Assembly (NCBI GenBank): GCA_009703845.1 | Contig: WLFI01000043.1 | Span: 1 to 6,331 of the forward strand | DNA length: 6,331 nucleotides | Direction of reading: 5' to 3' | Origin: Actinomycetota bacterium | GTDB taxonomy: Bacteria; Actinomycetota; Actinomycetes; Actinomycetales; Microbacteriaceae | In this document: positions 1-4,369 of the stretch, piece by piece | Numbering within the stretch: the first letter of the stretch is position 1 | Layout: each line of letters starts with the position of its first letter | Program-made: the position numbers and the translations under genes | Notes under the pieces: generated by a model | Database searches by the model: none | What the model was told of the DNA's origin: nothing | The model's input: only the letters and a program-made list of their open reading frames with translations

Positions 1-411
1 AATTTGTTTGAGAATCAGGTCTTGCTCGGCACCGCTAATCAACTCGGGAGCCTTCGTGCCACGAGCCAACGCTTGGTGCCGCAGCACCTGAAATGCAAAA
101 GACGAAAGGCTTCGAGCCATTGGGCCCGAAGTCGCACCTTGATAAGCCAACGCCAATTCGTCGCGCAAGAGGTTGGCCGCCTCTCGCGATGCTGCGATGG
201 CCAACACCTCGTGGGTTTCTACACGAGCCGGGTTGTCTTGCGCGACCTTGGCCAGATAGAGCGCTTTGAGCGCCGTGGTTTTGCCGCTACCGGGGCTGCC
301 ATAAACCACGGCCTTCGCATCGAGTGGCAACTGCGCCACCTTGGCCTGGGTAGCACTTAGCGAAACGACAGCACTGCGGCTGGCTACTTTCACAAAGGCG
401 GTTTCGGGCAT
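1..411 (-). CDS. UvrD/AdnA-type ATP-dependent DNA helicase, N-terminal fragment
   Basis: This is the first 137 codons of a superfamily 1 DNA helicase; the rest lies beyond the left edge. The fragment shows a Q-motif-like segment (LSATQ, residues 18-22) and a clear Walker A motif GSPGSGKTT (38-46) for ATP binding. A motif Ia-like region follows (AIAASREAANLLRDEL, about 71-86), then a motif Ib-like SSFAFQVL (about 103-110) and a GAEQD segment (126-130) typical of UvrD-like proteins. Known relatives translocate along single-stranded DNA in repair. In mycobacteria AdnA and AdnB form the end-resecting helicase-nuclease for double-strand breaks, and the nearby DUF3107 and rhlE-like genes favour AdnA. 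The nuclease domain that would prove this is not visible. ATG 411 is chosen because TAG lies four codons upstream (421-423) and a TANNNT box sits 6 nt before it; TTG 417 is a weaker alternative. There is no Shine-Dalgarno sequence. The helicase family is near certain, the AdnA assignment is an inference. Confidence 0.9.
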   Translation of the reverse strand, partial: MPETAFVKVASRSAVVSLSATQAKVAQLPLDAKAVVYGSPGSGKTTALKALYLAKVAQDNPARVETHEVLAIAASREAANLLRDELALAYQGATSGPMARSLSSFAFQVLRHQALARGTKAPELISGAEQDLILKQI

Positions 412-423
412 GCTCAAAATCTA
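412..423 (-). promoter_or_regulatory. Putative leaderless promoter (-10 box) of the UvrD/AdnA-type helicase
   Basis: Read on the minus strand, TAGATT (423 to 418) matches the TANNNT -10 consensus. Only 6 nt (417 to 412) separate it from ATG 411, so transcription would be expected to begin at or beside the A of the start codon. No purine-rich ribosome binding site lies upstream. I found no good -35 hexamer. This layout is characteristic of leaderless transcripts in actinobacteria; the assignment is inferred from spacing only. Confidence 0.4.
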
Positions 424-484
424 CGCCAGACCACCGACATTTTTGGGCAGGCGATTGTGGTCGAAGCATTATGGCTGGCTCAGG

Positions 485-507
485 TATCGTAATCTAGTCA
501 CAGGAGG
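485..507 (+). promoter_or_regulatory. Putative -10 region and strong ribosome binding site of the DUF3107 operon
   Basis: AGGAGG at 502-507 is a near-perfect Shine-Dalgarno sequence, 4 nt before ATG 512, and fixes that start over the in-frame upstream ATG at 341. Upstream, TATCGT (485-490) or the overlapping TAATCT (490-495) could be the -10 box. A weak -35-like TCGAAG lies at 461-466, 18 bp before TATCGT. The ribosome binding site is clear; the promoter boxes are tentative. Confidence 0.5.
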
Positions 508-511
508 GCTC

Positions 512-736
512 ATGGAAGTCAAAATCGGCATCAGAAACGGCTCGCGAGAGTTGGTCATCGACTCGAACCAGTCGGCAGCAGACATCACGGATGCTGTGGC
601 CAAGGTTTTGAACGAAAGCGCAAAGTTTCTAACCCTCACCGACTCGAAGGGCAAGCTTTTCGTGGTTCCGACCGACGCCCTCGCTTATGTTGAAATCGGC
701 GCAGAAGAAGTGCGCAGAGTAGGATTCATCGCCTAA
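512..736 (+). CDS. DUF3107 family protein (TB9.4-like)
   Basis: A 74-residue acidic protein of the DUF3107 family, which is confined to actinobacteria; the best-known member is M. tuberculosis TB9.4 (Rv3208A). Recognisable family features are the opening MEVKIGI, the RELVIDS strand (residues 13-19), the LTLTDSKG turn (40-47), and the C-terminal AYVEIGAEEVRRVGF (58-72). The length is normal for the family. No catalytic motif, signal peptide or membrane segment is visible, and the biochemical function is unknown; a small alpha/beta fold that binds a partner is an inference. The start is set by AGGAGG at 502-507; the in-frame upstream extension to 341 runs through the divergent helicase gene and is rejected. 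Its stop codon shares one base with the start of the membrane protein gene, so the two are probably translated in a coupled way from one mRNA. Confidence 0.93.
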   Translation: MEVKIGIRNGSRELVIDSNQSAADITDAVAKVLNESAKFLTLTDSKGKLFVVPTDALAYVEIGAEEVRRVGFIA

Positions 737-1029
737 TGGACGTCTCATTCGCAGTCATTTTGCTTTACACACTGGTGCTCGGTTTGGTAGCCCCATACAT
801 CAGCGCTCACAGTGAGAAGTACGGAGCTCTCGTTCCGCCAACCATCGCCCTAACCACCGGATCGGTGCTTTGGTCGATTTTGATTTGGGTTGGATTCGGA
901 ACCCAAGACGGTTGGCTGTGGCTGATCATCATGCTGGCTATGCCATTGGTGATGGTTTTCGCATCGGCCAGACTTGCCAGCGCTCGAGACAAGGCCTACG
1001 AGGCAAAACTCGCAGCCGCAAAGGCCTAG
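736..1029 (+). CDS. Small three-helix membrane protein, function unknown
   Basis: A 97-residue hydrophobic protein with three likely transmembrane helices at about residues 4-22, 31-53 and 58-77. A short polar loop (HSEKYG, 25-30) separates the first two. The last 20 residues form a charged Ala/Lys/Arg/Glu tail that should be helical and, by the positive-inside rule, cytoplasmic. I do not recognise a named family, though similar small membrane proteins appear to follow DUF3107 genes in related Microbacteriaceae (recollection, not searched). The ATG lies in a TAATG overlap with the DUF3107 stop. AGGA at 721-724 is a possible but distant ribosome binding site (11 nt), so translation probably depends on coupling. 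The coupling suggests the two products act together, for example DUF3107 as a soluble partner of this protein; this is inference. The gene ends 3 bp from the stop of the converging ferritin-like gene. Confidence 0.85.
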   Translation: MDVSFAVILLYTLVLGLVAPYISAHSEKYGALVPPTIALTTGSVLWSILIWVGFGTQDGWLWLIIMLAMPLVMVFASARLASARDKAYEAKLAAAKA

Positions 1030-1032
1030 GGT

Positions 1033-1806
1033 CTAAGCAGCCAGCCCCAGTGCATCCATGCGCAGTGAGTGGGCGGCAATCAATTCGGTAACCAGAGGCT
1101 CTAGCTTGCTATAAGAGGCTAGGTTCACTTCGCGCTCTTCGGCTGCGGTTAGGCTCTTGCCCCTTGGAATGCCGGCCAGCTTGCGGTTATCAAATGCTCC
1201 GCGAAGTTCAAGCAGCACATCACCCATCAAGCGACGACCCCAAAGTGCGAGCCTCGATTGCAACTGAGGGTCATCGGCCATGGACTCAACCAATACACGC
1301 TTGGCAAACTTTTCGAATGTGCGGTCGCTAAGAGCCTTCTCGACACCTTCGCGCAATTCGGCCGGAAGACCGGCGGCAAGCCGAGTGTAGAAATCATCGA
1401 GCAAACCCGAGACCAGGTAGATCTTGAGAATCGCTTCGTACCAGTCGATGCCGGTGGTTTTGGAGTGAAAAGTTTGAATGCGCTCGGTGAAAGGATCCAT
1501 CGCATCGGTGGCTTCGTAGCCAAGACCGGCCAGCTTTCGAGCCAGTGCTCGGTATTGCTCAAACGACTTCGACGCCGCTTCTGACAGCTCGGCCTTGTAC
1601 GCGGTGTTCGGCGAAACCTTGAGCTGTGCGGTGAGAATCTCGAAGTAACTTAGGTGCAAATAGGCCACTTGACCCAAAAACACCTTAGGCTCAGGGGTGT
1701 ACGGTTTCAGATTTACTTTGGCCGTATTTCGAGCACTGCGCTCTTCGCGCTCAGGTAGAACAAAGTCACGCGCTTTTTGGCGCAGTTTCTTCAGCCACTC
1801 GAACAT
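1033..1806 (-). CDS. Ferritin-like fold protein (actinobacterial MiaE-like domain)
   Basis: A 257-residue, mostly helical cytoplasmic protein of the actinobacterial ferritin-like/MiaE-like family (Rv3210c type). A basic amphipathic N-terminus (residues 1-16) and a linker are followed by a helix bundle from about 42 to 205. Family-like segments are LGQVAYLHLSYFEIL (44-58), the conserved DPFTERIQTFHSKTTGIDWYE (104-124), the LLDDFYTRLA helix (135-144), and RLALWGRRLMGDVL (165-178). MiaE hydroxylates modified tRNA with a diiron centre, but the function of this branch is not established. The protein has only three histidines (51, 114, 246). The positions where I expect ExxH-type iron ligands read SFEQ (81-84) and TFEK (153-156), so iron binding may be lost. 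ATG 1806 is the only possible start because TAA lies two codons upstream; no Shine-Dalgarno with workable spacing is present. The family call is firm, an enzymatic role is doubtful. Confidence 0.82.
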   Translation of the reverse strand: MFEWLKKLRQKARDFVLPEREERSARNTAKVNLKPYTPEPKVFLGQVAYLHLSYFEILTAQLKVSPNTAYKAELSEAASKSFEQYRALARKLAGLGYEATDAMDPFTERIQTFHSKTTGIDWYEAILKIYLVSGLLDDFYTRLAAGLPAELREGVEKALSDRTFEKFAKRVLVESMADDPQLQSRLALWGRRLMGDVLLELRGAFDNRKLAGIPRGKSLTAAEEREVNLASYSKLEPLVTELIAAHSLRMDALGLAA

Positions 1807-1818
1807 CCCTTAAGAATA
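1807..1818 (-). promoter_or_regulatory. Putative leaderless promoter (-10 box) of the ferritin-like gene
   Basis: On the minus strand TATTCT (1818 to 1813) matches TANNNT and is followed by exactly 6 nt (1812 to 1807) and then ATG 1806. The purine run AAGGG abuts the ATG with no spacer, which is too close to work as a ribosome binding site, and TAA sits two codons upstream. Transcription is therefore expected to start at or next to the ATG. No convincing -35 hexamer is seen. The layout is identical to that in front of the UvrD/AdnA-type helicase gene. Confidence 0.42.
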
Positions 1819-1881
1819 GAGCACCTGTTGTTCATCCGAGGTTCTTCAAACAGAGCGCGGATGCTCAAAAAGCGCCACAAC

Positions 1882-1911
1882 TAGACTTGAGACAACTAAT
1901 AGGAGTCTTTT
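1882..1911 (+). promoter_or_regulatory. Putative -10 box and ribosome binding site of the RNA helicase gene
   Basis: AGGAG at 1901-1905 lies 6 nt before TTG 1912 and decides this non-ATG start. TAGACT at 1882-1887 fits TANNNT and would place the transcript start near 1894, giving a leader of about 18 nt. No good -35 hexamer stands 16-18 bp upstream. The 105-bp region shared with the divergent ferritin-like gene shows no other clear operator. The ribosome binding site is convincing, the -10 box is tentative. Confidence 0.45.
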
Positions 1912-3357
1912 TTGACATTTCAAGATTTAGGCATCGACCAAGATATCGTCGAAGCCCTCGAAGCGAAGGGCATCACCAGCCCCTTCCCAATTCAAGAGCA
2001 GGCCATCCCGCTCGCACTTACTGGCCAAGACATCATCGGCCAGGCCAAGACTGGTACCGGTAAAACTTTCGGATTCGGCCTTCCGCTGATTCAGTCACTC
2101 GGTTTCGAACCAGAGCTAGGCGCTAAGGCGCTCGTTGTGGTTCCGACCCGCGAGCTAGCCATTCAGGTGGCCGAAGACCTCGTGCTTGCCACCGCTAACC
2201 GCCCGACCAAGGTTGCCACCATCGTTGGTGGCCGTGCTTTCGAAGGTCAGATCGCTGACATTGAAGCCGGCGCTCAGATCATCGTTGGAACACCTGGTCG
2301 AATCATCGACTTGAGCAAGCAGAAGAAACTCGACCTTTCGAACATCCGCTTCATGGTTCTCGACGAGGCCGACGAAATGCTCGACCTCGGCTTTTTGCCA
2401 GACGTTGAGCGCCTGTTCGCGCTAACCCCAGACGGCCGTCAGACCATGTTGTTCTCGGCAACCATGCCGGGTGCGATTGTTTCGCTAGCCCGTAAGTACC
2501 AGAACCGTCCGGTTCACATTCGAGTGAACGACCCAGACGAAGGCCACACCAAGGCCGACATCAAGCAGTTCATTTACCGCGCGCACTCGCTCGACAAAGA
2601 CGAAGTTGTTGGCCGCATTTTGCAGGCCGAAGGTCGCGGCAAGACCGTGATCTTCTGTCGCACCAAGCGCCAGGCTGGCAAGGTTGCCGAAGAACTAATC
2701 GACCGCGGCTTCAACGCTTCAGCGCTGCACGGCGACATGTCGCAAGAGGCGCGCGAGAAGTCGATGGCGGCTTTCCGCTCAGGCAAGAAAGACATTCTGG
2801 TTGCTACCGAGGTTGCTGCCCGAGGCATCGACGTTGACGACGTGACCCACGTAATCAACTACACGGTTCCCGAAGACGAGAAGAACTACCTGCACCGCAC
2901 CGGCCGCACGGGTCGTGCCGGGCGCACCGGTATCGCAGTGACCTTCGTCGACTGGGAAGACCTAACCCGCTGGAAGCACATCAACGAAGCTCTCGAGCTT
3001 GGCGTGCCTGAGCCGGTAGAAACCTATTCGTCTTCGCCGCACCTGTTCGAAGACCTAAACATCGCAGCCGGCACCAAAGGCCGCATCAAGGCAACCGACC
3101 CTAACCGCGTCAAGCCATCGAACGACCGTGGGCCTGCTGGCCGCGGTGGTTCAAGCGGTCGCGGCGGCTCGTCTGGTTCTGGTCGTGACGGAGGTCGCCG
3201 TGATGGCGGTCAAAACCGCGGTCAGGGTCGCAGCGACAAGCCGCGTAGCGAGGGTTCAAAGAGCTCGGATGCTGCGCCCAAGGTCGAACGCGCCCCTCGC
3301 CCAGAGGGCGAGCGCAACCGTCAGCGTCGCCGCACTCGCAGCGGCTCGGGCGACTAG
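1912..3357 (+). CDS. rhlE: DEAD-box ATP-dependent RNA helicase, RhlE type
   Basis: A 481-residue cytoplasmic RNA helicase that uses ATP to unwind short duplexes, in this family mainly in ribosome assembly and mRNA decay. All core motifs are present: Q motif (F3 to PFPIQEQ, 24-30), motif I AKTGTGKT (45-52), Ia PTRELA (78-83), Ib TPGR (117-120), II DEAD (151-154) and III SAT (172-174). In the second RecA domain are IV VIFCR (246-250), V ATEVAARGID (298-307) and VI HRTGRTGR (328-335). From about 408 a basic tail rich in Arg, Gly and Ser, with RGGSSGRGGSSG, probably binds RNA non-specifically. The TTG start is supported by AGGAG 6 nt upstream, by the Q motif beginning only two residues later, and by the lack of a nearby ATG. 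The symbol follows the resemblance of this locus to mycobacterial Rv3211; a DeaD/CshA-like name is possible. Confidence 0.95.
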   Translation: MTFQDLGIDQDIVEALEAKGITSPFPIQEQAIPLALTGQDIIGQAKTGTGKTFGFGLPLIQSLGFEPELGAKALVVVPTRELAIQVAEDLVLATANRPTKVATIVGGRAFEGQIADIEAGAQIIVGTPGRIIDLSKQKKLDLSNIRFMVLDEADEMLDLGFLPDVERLFALTPDGRQTMLFSATMPGAIVSLARKYQNRPVHIRVNDPDEGHTKADIKQFIYRAHSLDKDEVVGRILQAEGRGKTVIFCRTKRQAGKVAEELIDRGFNASALHGDMSQEAREKSMAAFRSGKKDILVATEVAARGIDVDDVTHVINYTVPEDEKNYLHRTGRTGRAGRTGIAVTFVDWEDLTRWKHINEALELGVPEPVETYSSSPHLFEDLNIAAGTKGRIKATDPNRVKPSNDRGPAGRGGSSGRGGSSGSGRDGGRRDGGQNRGQGRSDKPRSEGSKSSDAAPKVERAPRPEGERNRQRRRTRSGSGD

Positions 3358-3378
3358 CCCCGCAGCTACCTAGGCGAG

Positions 3379-4275
3379 CTAAAGCTCTAGATTTACCGGC
3401 TTCGCGCCGGTTGCTTTGTCGATGATTCGCTCGAGCATCTCGGGCGCAGTGGTGCACTGACCCAACTCATTCGGCTTGCCGGTGACACCGTGGTAATCGC
3501 TCGACCCCGTAACGATCAAATCGTGGCGGGTTGTCAGGTCGAGCAGCCAGGGTTGAACATCCGCCCCGATTTCTGGGTGATAAACCTCGAAGCCCGCCAA
3601 GCCAGCCTCGATGAGCGACTCAAAGTGTGCCTGCGGGTAATCGTTTTCGTGAGCCGGTTTGTATCCGCGAGCAAGTGGATGCGCGAGCACCGCAACTCCC
3701 CCGGCCGCGTTGATCAGCTCGATGGCTTCGCGCGGGTCTGGCACTTCGCGGTTCGGCACGTAGTAAGGGCTGCCCTTGAACCACAGTTTTTCGAACACCT
3801 CGCCGCGTTCGATGAAGTGACCGTTTGCCACCAGCGCATCGGCAACCGATGGGCGACCAAGAGTTGCCCCCACCTGCACCTGGTCGAGCACGTCTTGCCA
3901 GGTGAGCGAGTAATCTTTGGCGATTCGATCGGTGATTTCTTGCAGGCGAATGATGCGCGAGTTGACGGTTTCGTCGAGCTTCTTGACCAAGGCGGTGTTG
4001 GTTGGGTCTGGCAGATACGCCAGCATGTGCATGCCGACCTTGTGCGTGTGCCCATCTTCGCCGGTGAACACCGCGCGGGTGGTGATTTCGATGCCCGGCA
4101 CAAAACCAAGACCAGTGCGCTCGGATGCTTCGGCAGAAGCCGCCCAATGTGCAACGGTGTCGTGGTCAGTGATGGCCAGAACGTCTAGCCCGAGGTCTTT
4201 GGCACGATCGAAAACCACCGAAACGGGCTCGGTTCCGTCAGAGGCGTCGGTGTGAACGTGCAGGTCGATTTTCAT
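3379..4275 (-). CDS. PHP-domain metal-dependent phosphoesterase (RNase AM/TrpH-like)
   Basis: A 298-residue PHP-family hydrolase of the YciV/TrpH branch, whose studied members trim RNA 5' ends (RNase AM) or hydrolyse nucleoside 3',5'-bisphosphates. The metal-binding set is visible: HVH (H6, H8), D13 in SDGT, TDHD (D37, H38, D39), E63 in PGIEITT, H83 in GMHMLAY, H199 in LAHP, and SSDYHG with D250 and H252. The length fits a stand-alone enzyme, not a polymerase PHP domain. One oddity is that the segment LGRPSVADALV (139-149) has Ser143 where many relatives have His in an RxHxA-like context (recalled, not aligned). ATG 4275 begins at the conserved MKIDLHVHTDASDGT and is preceded by a modest GAAAGAA (4287 to 4281). 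An ATG four bases earlier is out of frame. The gene converges on the RNA helicase gene with 21 bp between stops and diverges from the aminopeptidase gene. The exact substrate is not resolved by sequence. Confidence 0.92.
   Translation of the reverse strand: MKIDLHVHTDASDGTEPVSVVFDRAKDLGLDVLAITDHDTVAHWAASAEASERTGLGFVPGIEITTRAVFTGEDGHTHKVGMHMLAYLPDPTNTALVKKLDETVNSRIIRLQEITDRIAKDYSLTWQDVLDQVQVGATLGRPSVADALVANGHFIERGEVFEKLWFKGSPYYVPNREVPDPREAIELINAAGGVAVLAHPLARGYKPAHENDYPQAHFESLIEAGLAGFEVYHPEIGADVQPWLLDLTTRHDLIVTGSSDYHGVTGKPNELGQCTTAPEMLERIIDKATGAKPVNLEL
3395..3411 (+). terminator. Possible 3' hairpin for the RNA helicase mRNA, inside the PHP gene
   Basis: ACCGGC (3395-3400) and GCCGGT (3406-3411) form a perfect 6-bp GC-rich stem around TTCGC, 37 nt after the helicase stop codon. 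The bases after it (TGCTTTGTC) are only mildly T-rich, so this is not a classical intrinsic terminator. It lies in the last codons of the converging PHP gene. Coding constraint alone could produce it. Confidence 0.3.
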
Positions 4276-4306
4276 GCATTTTCTTTCTAAAACTTGAGGC
4301 CTCTTC

Positions 4307-4319
4307 TATTCGAAGAATA
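4307..4319. promoter_or_regulatory. Interrupted inverted repeat and possible -10 box in the PHP/aminopeptidase divergent region
   Basis: TATTC-GAA-GAATA is a perfect 5-bp inverted repeat with a 3-bp centre, in the 94-bp region (4276-4369) between the two divergent starts. On the minus strand TATTCT (4319 to 4314) could be the -10 box of the PHP gene, giving a leader of about 30 nt. A repressor bound here could block it. No TANNNT box was found on the plus strand of this region, so the promoter of the aminopeptidase gene is not identified. The role as an operator is inference. Confidence 0.3.
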
Positions 4320-4369
4320 CCCGCTTCTAGAGAGCACAGAGTGTGTTGAAAAGTGGCAGGATGTAACCC

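Noticed and set aside
4..360. Plus-strand open frame of 118 codons at the left end
   Set aside because: It is the antisense shadow of the helicase N-terminus, which has a clear Walker A motif on the minus strand.
341..511. 57-codon in-frame upstream extension of DUF3107
   Set aside because: The strong AGGAGG and the family-typical MEVKIGI opening place the start at 512; the extension overlaps the divergent helicase gene and its start region.
410..1870. Shared 10-mer ATGCTCAAAA at 410-419 and 1861-1870, both near gene starts
   Set aside because: In the first place it partly encodes the helicase start on the other strand; flanks differ and two copies are not enough to call a repeat.
1861..1884. 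Seven-codon frame MLKKRHN upstream of the RNA helicase, a possible leader peptide
   Set aside because: It has no ribosome binding site and its end coincides with the putative -10 box, so it is probably not transcribed.
3329..3345. GCCGC/GCGGC stem in the 3' end of the helicase gene, downstream of the PHP stop on the minus strand
   Set aside because: The 5-bp stem with a 7-nt loop arises from Arg/Gly-rich GC codons and has no T-tract.
3128..3373. Apparent hydrophobic Ala/Val-rich product and repeat-like DNA in the helicase 3' end
   Set aside because: It is the +1 frame shadow of the RGG/Ser-rich tail; the repetition follows from low-complexity Gly/Arg/Ser codons.
3376..3387. Short inverted repeat GAGCT-AA-AGCTC at the PHP stop codon
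   Set aside because: With a usable loop only about 4 bp can pair, too weak for a terminator.
3490..4188. Long plus-strand open frame of 232 codons opposite the PHP gene
   Set aside because: It is fully antisense to a gene with all PHP metal-binding motifs, shows no recognisable domain, and long antisense frames are common in GC-rich coding sequence.
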